A stretch of DNA of 17,891 nt from JACRBK01 sp964427955 (lineage in GTDB: Bacteria; Chloroflexota; Anaerolineae; Aggregatilineales; Aggregatilineaceae). Both the position numbers and the translations under genes were made by a program. The DNA is taken from contig CAYRWY010000067.1 of the NCBI GenBank assembly GCA_964427955.1, positions 1 to 17,891 of the forward strand, in the 5' to 3' direction. How positions within the stretch are numbered: position 1 is the stretch's first letter; every line of letters starts with the position of its first letter. A model generated the notes under the pieces. That model searched no databases, had not been told where the DNA came from, and was given only the letters and a program-made list of their open reading frames with translations. Below, piece by piece: positions 1 through 6,060 of the stretch.

Positions 1-3
1 GAC

Positions 4-32
4 ATCATACTGGCGGACGCCCTTCCAGACAA
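4..32 (-). promoter_or_regulatory. candidate promoter reading out of the left edge
   Basis: On the minus strand TTGTCT (32-27) is followed after exactly 17 bases by TATGAT (9-4), matching 4/6 and 5/6 of the sigma-70 consensus. Its gene would lie outside the window. It may be chance, because no transcript start or gene can be seen. Confidence 0.35.
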
Positions 33-41
33 GCGGCCCGG

Positions 42-87
42 CCTGACCCCTCTCCAGCAGGATTGGAGAGGGGGTAGGGGGTGAGGT
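42..87. repeat. CCTCTCC/GGAGAGG palindromic intergenic repeat
   Basis: CCCCTCTCCA (47-56) and TGGAGAGGGG (64-73) form a perfect 10-bp stem with a 7-base loop, followed by GGGGGTGAGG. The same sequence style recurs near 3911, 4078, 13826, 13875, 13915 and 13985. Repeats of this type are common in intergenic regions of Chloroflexota and some other phyla (general knowledge, not checked here). Confidence 0.8.
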
Positions 88-140
88 AAACCGTGGGCCT
101 CAAAAGTTTAGTTTTTTAGGCGAGCCTCAGTAGATAGTAA

Positions 141-192
141 TGCAAGGATCAGTAAGTTGACGCCTATTGGGCAATTCACGAATTGCCCCTAC
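141..192 (+). repeat. TGCAAGGATCAGT motif joined to a GGGC...GCCCCTAC hairpin
   Basis: The motif TGCAAGGATCAGTAA (141-155) is followed by GTTGACGCC and then by the perfect hairpin GGGCAATTC-AC-GAATTGCCC (169-188) ending in CTAC. The same motif, the same TTGAC link and another hairpin of this class occur inverted at 3846-3898, so the two parts look like one composite unit. It lies just past the aspS stop codon and could form a 3' hairpin for that transcript, but there is no T-run. Confidence 0.75.
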
Positions 193-205
193 AGCAAAAG
201 CGCGT

Positions 206-1528
206 TTACGGCGTCAGCCGGTTGAGATCGCGCGGGAAGAGCGTCGTCTCGCGGACGTTGGCCGCGCCGGTCAACTGGGCCACCCACCGTTCCAGGCCGA
301 TGGCGAAGCCCCCGTGCGGCGGCATCCCGTGTTTGAAGGCTTGCAGATACCCTTCCAGCAGCGCCGGGTCCATGCGGCGCGCGGCGAGCGCTGCCAGGTA
401 ATCCTCGTAGCGGTGCAGACGCTGCCCGCCGGTGACCAGTTCCATACCCCGGAACAGCAGATCGAAGCTGTTGGAATACTGCGGGCGATCCGGATCGGGA
501 TGAGTGTAGAACGGGCGCTTGACCATCGGATAGCCGATCACGAACAGGAAATCGCTGTGGTGCTCACGCCGTGCCCATTCCCCCAGCCAGCGCTCGTGCG
601 CGGGCGCGAGATCCGGCTCGCGGCGGGCATCCTCGCCCGTCGCGCGGTAGATCAGCTCCATCGCGTCGGAGAAGTGGATCGCCGGGAAGGTCGCCGGGAT
701 GAGCGGCATCTCGACCTTGAGCAGCCGCAGATCGTCCGCCGCGTCCTGGCGCAGCGCCTCCGCCATGCTCGCGATCACCCGTTCCAGCACGGCCATCACG
801 TCGTGGTGATCGCGGATGAAGCCCAATTCGACGTCCATCGAAACGTATTCGTTCAGGTGGCGGGTAGTCGAATGCGGCTCGGCGCGGAACACCGGTCCGA
901 CCTCGAAGACGCGCTCGAAGATGCCGACCATCATCTGCTTGTAGAACTGCGGGCTTTGCGCCAGGTAGGCGGGCTGCCCGAAATAATTGATCGCAAAGAC
1001 ATTCGCGCCGCTTTCGGTGCTCGACGCGACGATCTTCGGCGTCTGGATCTCGGTGAAGTCCAGCCCGCGCAGCACGCTGCGGAAGCCGTTCATCGACGCC
1101 GCCGACAGCCGGAACATCGCCCGCTGGGCGGGATGCCGCAGCGCGACCGGGGCATGATCCAGGATGGCGGGAAGCTGCGCCTTGAGCTTGGGGCGGAACA
1201 GGTCGAACGGCGGCGGCTCGCTGGCCCGCGTGATCACGCTCATCTCCGGCGCGTGGATTTCGATCCCGCCGGGCGCTTGCGGCTCGGCGACGACGACGCC
1301 TTCGACCTCCAGCACCGACTCGTGGTAGACGCCGTCCAGCGCGGCCAGCGCCTCCGGGCGATCCAGCACGACCTGGGCCAGCCCTTTGGCGTCGCGCACG
1401 ATCAGGAAGCTGACGCTGCTGAGCTGGCGCAGATGGTGCAGCCAGCCGTACAGCCGGACCCGCTCGCCCACGTGCCGGGCCAGATCGACCGTCCAGACGC
1501 GATCAACCAGTGAAGAAACAGGGGACAC
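206..1528 (-). CDS. aspS: aspartate--tRNA ligase, archaeal/nondiscriminating type
   Basis: This class IIb synthetase charges tRNA with aspartate in the cytosol. An N-terminal OB fold (about residues 13-105, with GWLHHLR) is followed by a class II core: motif 1 around FTEIQTPK, motif 2 FRAEPHSTTRHLNEY (Arg215) and motif 3 GFAIGLERW (Arg414). At 440 residues it lacks the large GAD insertion of bacterial-type AspRS, so it is the shorter archaeal-type enzyme. The start is GTG at 1528, with GGAGG six bases upstream; an upstream in-frame extension is rejected because it would translate the T-box leader. His31 in GWLHH falls where discriminating archaeal enzymes have Trp, suggesting it may also charge tRNA-Asn (inference). 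AsnRS is the main alternative, but the T-box specifier is GAC. It is a single-gene unit under the T-box. Confidence 0.95.
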   Translation of the reverse strand: MSPVSSLVDRVWTVDLARHVGERVRLYGWLHHLRQLSSVSFLIVRDAKGLAQVVLDRPEALAALDGVYHESVLEVEGVVVAEPQAPGGIEIHAPEMSVITRASEPPPFDLFRPKLKAQLPAILDHAPVALRHPAQRAMFRLSAASMNGFRSVLRGLDFTEIQTPKIVASSTESGANVFAINYFGQPAYLAQSPQFYKQMMVGIFERVFEVGPVFRAEPHSTTRHLNEYVSMDVELGFIRDHHDVMAVLERVIASMAEALRQDAADDLRLLKVEMPLIPATFPAIHFSDAMELIYRATGEDARREPDLAPAHERWLGEWARREHHSDFLFVIGYPMVKRPFYTHPDPDRPQYSNSFDLLFRGMELVTGGQRLHRYEDYLAALAARRMDPALLEGYLQAFKHGMPPHGGFAIGLERWVAQLTGAANVRETTLFPRDLNRLTP

Positions 1529-1795
1529 AGTGCACCTCCGGTGAATCACAAGCGCCTCTCCGCTTGCAGACGAAGAGGCGCTGGTTCGTGGTGCCACTGC
1601 AATTTGCTCCCGCAGGGGGAGCCTTGTCACAGCCCGGTAACGGGGGCGACCGTCAGGATTTACTGGCCGGAGGGTCCCGGCGTTCGTCCCGCGCTCAGGA
1701 GGGTCGTTCACGAGGGCAGGAGACCGCGTTTTCAGCAAGCAGCGGATCTCTGTGCTCCTGGTCGGCTCGTTACTGCTCTCCATCACCGCTTTGAG
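1529..1795 (-). promoter_or_regulatory. T-box riboswitch, tRNA-Asp (GAC specifier), probably translational
   Basis: All T-box modules are visible. Stem I runs from about 1789 to 1691, with an AGTA S-turn (1774-1771) facing TGAACGACC. Helices CGAG/CTCG and GGAG/CTCC flank the specifier loop, and a kink-turn-like GTGAT/TGAG lies below. The specifier aligns as GAC (1705-1703), an Asp codon. The stem II S-turn (1664-1661), conserved CCGTTA (1643-1638) and stem III GCTCCC/GGGAGC (1622-1606) follow. The tRNA-binding domain has A1 TTGCAG/CTGCAA (1602-1597 with 1569-1564), bulge TGGCACC (1596-1590) and A2 ACGAA/TTCGT (1589-1585 with 1574-1570). TGGC pairs with the GCCA end expected of tRNA-Asp. The competing hairpin AGCGCCTCT/AGAGGCGCT (1582-1574 with 1559-1551) has no U-tract, which argues against a terminator. 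Confidence 0.95.
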
Positions 1796-1803
1796 GCGGT
1801 CAG

Positions 1804-1830
1804 AGTATCACACCGCGCCGCCGCTGTCAA
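1804..1830 (-). promoter_or_regulatory. promoter of the T-box/aspS transcript
   Basis: A perfect TTGACA (1830-1825) is followed after 15 bases by GATACT (1809-1804), which carries an extended TGT just upstream. Transcription would start near 1797, immediately ahead of T-box stem I, which supports the assignment. Confidence 0.65.
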
Positions 1831-1858
1831 TGATCTTTGGGCAAATCGACAAAGAGGC

Positions 1859-2098
1859 TCAAGCCGTATAGGGGGGCTTTCTCGTGGAGTGGGCTTCTTC
1901 TTCATCTTCCAACGAGGGATCGAACGCCAGACCATCCGGGGCGAAGTCTACACTGTCATCTTCATAAAGCTCCTCCTCTTGATCCCGCCTGAAAAGGGCT
2001 GCCGTCAAGAGCAACTCGGCCAGGCAGTGCCTACATACGCCAATGGTAGGAGAGTGTTTCAGGAAAATCGCTTCGCGTCCGCACTTCGGGCAAATCAT
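1859..2098 (-). CDS. small zinc-ribbon protein of unknown function
   Basis: This 79-residue protein begins with a CxxC pair (Cys3, Cys6) and has a second CxxC (Cys22, Cys25), the spacing of a four-cysteine zinc ribbon. The rest is strongly acidic, with Glu/Asp runs in the middle and near the end and no membrane segment. I chose ATG 2098 because GGAGG (2107-2103) lies four bases upstream and the codon leads straight into ICPKCG; an upstream in-frame start at 2113 would have no such site. It ends just upstream of the aspS promoter on the same strand, so read-through into the T-box leader is possible. No specific family is recognised; a nucleic-acid or protein-binding role is only a guess. Confidence 0.7.
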   Translation of the reverse strand: MICPKCGREAIFLKHSPTIGVCRHCLAELLLTAALFRRDQEEELYEDDSVDFAPDGLAFDPSLEDEEEAHSTRKPPYTA

Positions 2099-2177
2099 GG
2101 ACACCTCCGTCACTACTTCCGCTGCTATTTCACGGTTTTATCCCTGCTATGCCGCATAACGGCCAAACGCTATGTCC

Positions 2178-2183
2178 ATTATA
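2178..2183 (-). promoter_or_regulatory. candidate -10 box for the zinc-ribbon gene
   Basis: A perfect TATAAT lies on the minus strand about 80 bases upstream of the zinc-ribbon start, in an AT-rich patch (2173-2210) that stands out from the GC-rich surroundings. No good -35 box is found at 16-18 bases. Confidence 0.4.
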
Positions 2184-2231
2184 ACATATATTCTAATAAA
2201 AATAATAGCGTTGGTAGTCTGTAATCTAAGA

Positions 2232-2254
2232 GCCAGGCGGCAGACCGCCCTGGC
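2232..2254. repeat. intergenic hairpin in the divergent gap
   Basis: GCCAGGCGG and CCGCCCTGGC pair around a CAGA loop with one bulged C. It lies between the divergent zinc-ribbon and M23 genes. It has no T-run, so it resembles the other palindromic repeats of this window more than a terminator. Confidence 0.55.
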
Positions 2255-2342
2255 AAAAACCGACTGGCTCCCACCGGTTGCCTGACGGCGGACAGGTATC
2301 TTTCTCCGGTGACGTATACTGAGGCGAAAAATTGAGGTGCTT

Positions 2343-3731
2343 ATGCTGCTCGCCATCCTGGCCATCATCCTCGGCCAACTGCTGCCCGGCGCCACCGCTG
2401 ACGATTACATCCTGTTCACCTGGAATCAGAGCCTCTTTGCCAACTCCATCCAGACCGGCACGGCAATCCCGCTTGACGCAGCCGGGGGGGATGCACTGCC
2501 GGGATATGATGTCTATGCGTTGGCGGCCAGCCCCCTCCCCACGCCCCCACCCGACGGCTACGGCTTCCAGCATGGCGTATGGTCGCCGGATCGCACCCGG
2601 TTTGCCTACCTGGAAATCAATCCGCCGCATTACCACGTGCGAATGCAAACCACCGGCGGGGATAATCGCTTGCTGCTTGACGACCAACTCAGCGCCGCGC
2701 GCGGCTACCTGGACCCGGTCGGTTGGACGCCTGAGGGAGAACTGGTGCTTTTGGAACGCGTGCTGCTCAATTACCTGCACACAGGTCATCTCTGGCGGCT
2801 GGACCCCGCGACGCTCACCCTCAATTTTCAGGTCTTCGTGCCGCTGGATCGACTCAGCGGGCGCAGCGCGTTATTGCCGGATGGGATCACGCTTTTTTTA
2901 GGCTATAACGTTGAACAACAAACCGGCTATCTCCTTGACCTGGTCAGCGGGCAGATGCGCCTGTTTTCCGCCCCACTGGGACTGCCCCCCACCTACGGCT
3001 TTGAATATTACCCGCTGCAAGTGTGGGGCGCGCTCAGTGCGGACGATCTGGCCCGCTTCACCGCGCAGTCACCAGTCGATCCAGCCACGGCAGAGCGCGT
3101 GACTCAACCGCCCCCTTTTCTACATTGGCCGCTGCCCGATGAAGCCCGGAGTATCACCTGTTATCCTGATTCCGCCTGGACGACCGCCAACTTCGACGTC
3201 ACCTGTCCGGGACTCTCGTCTCCGCGTAACTACGTGGGACACCAGGGCACCGATGTTGGCGGCAAGCCCGACGGCCTGCCCCCCGGCACGCCCGTTTATC
3301 CCAGCGCTCCCGGCGTGGTCGTGGCGACCTATCGCGAGTGTCTAAATGACAATCCCTCGTGCAACCAGGCCTATGGCAACACGGTCACGCTGGAACATAT
3401 TCTGATCGTGGGTGGCGAAACCCAGGTGTGGTATACCGGCTATGGGCATTTGCAGACGGTGCTGGTGGAAAACTACACCTATCTGGACGATCTGGCGGCG
3501 CCCCTGGCGCTGTCCGGCTCAACGGGACAGGGGGGACCCCACCTTCATTTTGAAGTGCGCAGCACGGATCGCTGGGTAGACCCCTGGGATAATCGGGCAG
3601 GCGAAAGCCTGTGGCTGGGCAGCAATATCCATCCAGAAACCGCAATCCCCGCTGAGACCACCGCCGCAGCGGTCCCGGCACCACGTATGACATCGTGGGA
3701 AAAACAGCGCAGGACAGCACCTATGCGGTGA
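2343..3731 (+). CDS. secreted M23-family metallopeptidase, C-terminus frameshifted
   Basis: The protein should cleave peptidoglycan cross-bridges outside the membrane. It starts with a hydrophobic leader (about residues 1-20, MLLAILAIILGQLLPGATA) lacking basic residues. Next comes a region with beta-propeller-like stretches such as HGVWSPDRTRFAYLEI (about residues 75-260), then the M23 (LytM) domain with zinc ligands His300 and Asp304 in HQGTD and the HLHFE motif (His400, His402); a further His369 lies in YGHLQ. ATG 2343 is preferred over GTG 2337 because GAGG (2334-2337) sits five bases before it and would overlap the GTG. After residue 440 the frame runs through 23 unrelated residues to a stop at 3731, while an SH3b domain continues in another frame. 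The peptidase domain itself is intact. Confidence 0.85.
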   Translation: MLLAILAIILGQLLPGATADDYILFTWNQSLFANSIQTGTAIPLDAAGGDALPGYDVYALAASPLPTPPPDGYGFQHGVWSPDRTRFAYLEINPPHYHVRMQTTGGDNRLLLDDQLSAARGYLDPVGWTPEGELVLLERVLLNYLHTGHLWRLDPATLTLNFQVFVPLDRLSGRSALLPDGITLFLGYNVEQQTGYLLDLVSGQMRLFSAPLGLPPTYGFEYYPLQVWGALSADDLARFTAQSPVDPATAERVTQPPPFLHWPLPDEARSITCYPDSAWTTANFDVTCPGLSSPRNYVGHQGTDVGGKPDGLPPGTPVYPSAPGVVVATYRECLNDNPSCNQAYGNTVTLEHILIVGGETQVWYTGYGHLQTVLVENYTYLDDLAAPLALSGSTGQGGPHLHFEVRSTDRWVDPWDNRAGESLWLGSNIHPETAIPAETTAAAVPAPRMTSWEKQRRTAPMR

Positions 3732-3838
3732 TGGACATTACCTTTGTGAACGAGGGCGCCGCGCCAGGAGACTGGTATCATATCTTGTTCGAGGGTGAGG
3801 ACGGTTGGCTGTGGTCGGGACTGCTGAACTGCCCCTAA
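3662..3838 (+). pseudogene. out-of-frame SH3b domain tail of the M23 gene
   Basis: In the frame two bases on from the M23 frame, position 3662 onward reads RRSGPGTTYDIVG and then continues through GDWYHILFEG and GWLWSGLLNCP to a TAA at 3836. This matches the bacterial SH3 type 3 pattern (xVRSGPGTxYxxxG ... GxWxxVxxxGxxGWV). The preceding M23 frame ends in AETTAA, so adding one base near 3661-3667 (ACCGCCGC) would restore an uninterrupted protein of about 498 residues. It is either a real one-base deletion or an assembly error in a GC-rich triplet run. No start codon or ribosome site of its own was found. Confidence 0.75.
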
Positions 3839-3845
3839 GGCAACT

Positions 3846-3876
3846 CGCAGGGGCGTATGGTTATACGCCCCCTGCG
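3846..3876. repeat. GGGGCGTAT...ATACGCCCC hairpin repeat
   Basis: CGCAGGGGCGTAT (3846-3858) and ATACGCCCCCTGCG (3863-3876) form a 13-bp stem with one bulged C and a GGTT loop. It belongs with the hairpins at 169-192 and 9674-9697, whose GGGC/GCCCC edges are alike and whose cores differ. It begins eight bases after the SH3b stop and may mark the 3' end of that transcript. Confidence 0.75.
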
Positions 3877-3882
3877 TGTCAA

Positions 3883-3898
3883 TTCACTGATCCTTGCA
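3883..3898 (-). repeat. TGCAAGGATCAGT motif, copy 2
   Basis: Read on the minus strand this is TGCAAGGATCAGTGAA, followed by TTGACACGC and the hairpin at 3846-3876. The order motif, TTGAC, hairpin is the same as at 141-192. Confidence 0.75.
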
Positions 3899-3910
3899 TT
3901 GAAATCCAAA

Positions 3911-4092
3911 CCTCACCCCCCGACCCCCTCTCCACCGGGTGGCGAGGGGGAGTGGCGCCGTGGAAACGTCGGGGTAGGGAAGCGGCGCCGCCGCGCCCGG
4001 CTTTGAAAAAATGAGAATTGTCTCTCAAAAATCCCGGTTCTCAATGCCTGTCCGCCCCTGAACCCATAGAAGACGATGGGAGAGGGGTGAGG
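3911..4092. repeat. MITE-like segment bounded by inverted CCTCACCCC / GGGGTGAGG ends
   Basis: The left end reads CCTCACCCCCCGACCCCCTC (3911-3930) and the right end GGGAGAGGGGTGAGG (4078-4092), so the ends are imperfect inverted repeats of each other. The left end also folds on itself through CCCCCTC/GAGGGGG. The right end abuts the anti-sigma stop codon directly. No coding capacity is evident inside. Whether it moves as a unit, or is simply two independent repeats facing each other, cannot be decided from one copy. Confidence 0.5.
4006..4027 (-). terminator. weak candidate terminator for the anti-sigma transcript
   Basis: On the minus strand TGAGA-GACAAT-TCTCA is followed directly by six T residues (4011-4006). 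The stem is only 5 bp and GC-poor, so termination may be weak. It lies about 70 bases past the anti-sigma stop codon. Confidence 0.4.
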
Positions 4093-4093
4093 G

Positions 4094-5398
4094 CTACTCC
4101 GCGCCGGGCACGTCGAGCGTGAACGTCCAGGGACCGGTGGCGCGCAGGCCCAGGCGATTCGTGATGGCGGCCAGCGCCGCGTCGTAGTCGGTATCGCCCG
4201 TCGAATAGGCACCCCAGCCGAAGCCGCCTTCCGTCTGGTGCATCTCAATCGTGATGCCGTACTCGGCAAACAGCGTCTGCATCTCTTCGAAGTTATCCGG
4301 CGTGACTTCCAGGGGCGCTTCGATCCGGTCAATCGTCAGCGTCCAGGTAGCCGGTTTACGGTCGTAGGGGGCCGGGAACTGGACCTGCGCACACTGGCGG
4401 CCATCCTCGGTCAAATCATTCCAGCTCACGACGCCCCAGTGGATCGGCCCCTGACTGGTTTCCAGATCGCCAGAGGGCATCCAGGATTTGTCGTTCGACG
4501 GAACCGTGTAGCAGATCGTCGCGGTGGACATCGACGGCGCATACGCGATCTTCTCCAGGGTCACGCCGACGCCGTTCACGGTGATCGTCTGCGCGGGTTC
4601 GACCGTGACCGCCTGGAAGAAGGGCACCGTAAACTCGAAGACGAAGGGGCCGACCATCGGACCGTAGTTGGCCCACTGCGCCAGCCAGGCGGGATCGCCG
4701 CAGTGGACCCGACCGGAGTCGCTGCCGCCACCCCCACCGCCCCCGCCGCCGCCACCCCCGCCAAAGTCAGCACTGGGACCTTCCGCCTCAGCCGTAGGAG
4801 TGGGCGGAATAGGGGCCACGGCCAGCCACATCTGGTAACGCAGGGTGAGCGTGGCGGGAGTCTCTTGAATCATCGAGGCATCGAAGGTTTCATCGGCCTC
4901 GAAGAACAGCGGGTTATTGCTTTCGCCGAGGGCGGTGCCGAGCGGGGCCAGGATTTCGTAACCGTTGTCGGTCATCAGGCACGAGGCCTGGCCCCAGCCC
5001 TGGGTGTTGAAACCCTGGTTGTCGCCCAGGTCGGCACGGGCGGCGCTGTAGGCCAGGGCGATCCGCTGCACATCGGCATACGCCCAATCGAGCGTGACGG
5101 TCACGCCGTCCTGCGTGATGCTCTGATCGATCCGCGTCACGAGGTTGTTTTGATCGATCCACTCGATGCCGGGATCGCCGTGTTTGCCGCCCTGGAAGAA
5201 GGCGTAAGCTCCGGCGCTGAGCGCCAGCGAGAGCACGACTACCATCGTCGCCCAGCCGAGCCGCGTCACACGCCGCGCGCGCCGGGGTGGTTTTGAGTCA
5301 AGCTGCGCCTGAAGCGCAGGCCATAAGCTGTTCATCGTGTCAGGAATCTCCTGTTCAGTAATCTCATGCAAGACTTGCTTGAGCGTCTGTTCGTCCAC
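4094..5398 (-). CDS. membrane-anchored anti-sigma factor, DUF4179-like
   Basis: The predicted protein (434 residues) holds a cytoplasmic sigma-binding N-terminus (residues 1-45, with EQEIPDTMNSLWPALQAQL), one membrane segment (about 47-68) and an outer sensor-like domain. The outer part begins with a pattern seen in DUF4179 anti-sigma factors (VTLDWAYADVQRIALAYS). A run of 13 glycines (residues 213-225) separates two beta-rich halves. GTG 5398 is the start, four bases after the sigma stop codon, with AGGAGG inside the last codons of the sigma gene. That spacing implies co-expression and pairing with the sigma factor at 5403-5978. The signal sensed is unknown. The assignment rests on context and architecture; I see no zinc-binding ZAS motif, so it is not of the ZAS type. 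Confidence 0.8.
   Translation of the reverse strand: MDEQTLKQVLHEITEQEIPDTMNSLWPALQAQLDSKPPRRARRVTRLGWATMVVVLSLALSAGAYAFFQGGKHGDPGIEWIDQNNLVTRIDQSITQDGVTVTLDWAYADVQRIALAYSAARADLGDNQGFNTQGWGQASCLMTDNGYEILAPLGTALGESNNPLFFEADETFDASMIQETPATLTLRYQMWLAVAPIPPTPTAEAEGPSADFGGGGGGGGGGGGGSDSGRVHCGDPAWLAQWANYGPMVGPFVFEFTVPFFQAVTVEPAQTITVNGVGVTLEKIAYAPSMSTATICYTVPSNDKSWMPSGDLETSQGPIHWGVVSWNDLTEDGRQCAQVQFPAPYDRKPATWTLTIDRIEAPLEVTPDNFEEMQTLFAEYGITIEMHQTEGGFGWGAYSTGDTDYDAALAAITNRLGLRATGPWTFTLDVPGAE
4724..4762 (-). repeat. 13-codon glycine run in the anti-sigma gene
   Basis: Thirteen consecutive GGN codons (mainly GGC and GGG) encode a flexible hinge. The in-frame triplet repeat is likely to vary in length between strains through slippage without breaking the frame. 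Confidence 0.8.
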
Positions 5399-5402
5399 TG
5401 CC

Positions 5403-5978
5403 CTAGCCCTCCTGCCAACCCCATCCTACGCGCCGCAGCAATACCCGAAGCTGTTTGCGAGCGGTATGCAGCCGCCAGCGGACGGTATTGGGCGAGCAGT
5501 CAAGTTCATCGGACATTTCGTCATCACTCAGATCGAGAAAGTAGCGCAGCACGACGGCGGCGCGCTGTTCGGGTGACAGCCGTCCCAGCGCCTCCCACAC
5601 GGCCCCGCGCAGTTCGGCCCGGTCGAACTCGTCATCCGGGCCGGGGGCGGGATCGGGCAGCAGATCGGCCAGCGTCACCTCGCCCGCGGGATCGCTCGCC
5701 TCCAGCGAGAGATCGCGCTGCTGGCGCCGGGCGGCCTGGATCGCCGCATTCACCACACTCCGCATGAACCAGGGCGCGAAAGGCCGGTCCTCGTCGTACT
5801 GGTCGATACGCTGGAAGACGCGCAGAAAAGCCGTTTGTACGACGTCTTCCGCCAGCGCCCGATCATGCGTGATCAGGTAAGCGGTGCGCACGGCGCGCAC
5901 TTCATAGCGCCTGACCAGGATGGCCAGCCCGCTAATGTCGCCGCGCTGCAATCGCCGGATCGCGGTAAGTTCCTCCAC
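5403..5978 (-). CDS. ECF-type RNA polymerase sigma factor
   Basis: This 191-residue protein has region 2 (about residues 13-85, with THDRALAEDVVQTAFLRVFQRI and PWFMRSVVNAAI) and region 4 (about 130-182, with LSPEQRAAVVLRYFLDLSDDEMSDELDCSPNTV then RWRLHTARKQLR), and no regions 1.1 or 3, as in ECF sigma factors. It directs RNA polymerase to a small regulon and is presumably held by the membrane anti-sigma factor encoded immediately downstream. GTG 5978 is the start, with GGAGG seven bases upstream. The gene follows exonuclease III on the same strand after 82 bases; that gap carries a palindrome at 6005-6017 but no clear ECF-type promoter. The subgroup is not identified. Confidence 0.92.
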   Translation of the reverse strand: MEELTAIRRLQRGDISGLAILVRRYEVRAVRTAYLITHDRALAEDVVQTAFLRVFQRIDQYDEDRPFAPWFMRSVVNAAIQAARRQQRDLSLEASDPAGEVTLADLLPDPAPGPDDEFDRAELRGAVWEALGRLSPEQRAAVVLRYFLDLSDDEMSDELDCSPNTVRWRLHTARKQLRVLLRRVGWGWQEG

Positions 5979-6004
5979 TCAGGGTCCTCCGAAGGATCGT
6001 TGTC

Positions 6005-6017
6005 TGTGAGACTCACA
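6005..6017. promoter_or_regulatory. perfect palindrome upstream of the sigma gene
   Basis: TGTGAG-A-CTCACA has two perfect 6-base arms and lies 27 bases upstream of the sigma GTG start. It could be an operator or part of the leader. Its arms resemble CRP half-sites but the spacing is too short for a CRP site. Confidence 0.35.
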
Positions 6018-6060
6018 CCCTTCTTATCACCGGGGGGTGCTAAATGTTTGAGATTCGAGG

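Noticed and set aside
1..46. Possible 3' end of a plus-strand gene entering from the left (YWRTPFQTSGPA then stop)
   Set aside because: Too short to judge, no family match, and the same bases fit a minus-strand promoter better.
167..1513. Long plus-strand open frame opposite aspS
   Set aside because: It is antisense to a clear AspRS; the product is His/Arg-rich with no recognisable domain, as expected from the complement of GC-rich coding DNA.
1551..1582. Intrinsic terminator in the aspS leader
   Set aside because: The 9-bp hairpin is followed by TGTGATTCACC, with no T-run, so attenuation by termination is unlikely.
1541..1786. N-terminal extension of AspRS upstream of GTG 1528
   Set aside because: The frame is open by chance across the T-box leader; GGAGG six bases before GTG 1528 and the family length fit the shorter protein.
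6005..6017. CRP/FNR-type site
   Set aside because: The half-sites TGTGA/TCACA are separated by 3 bases, not the 6 that CRP needs.
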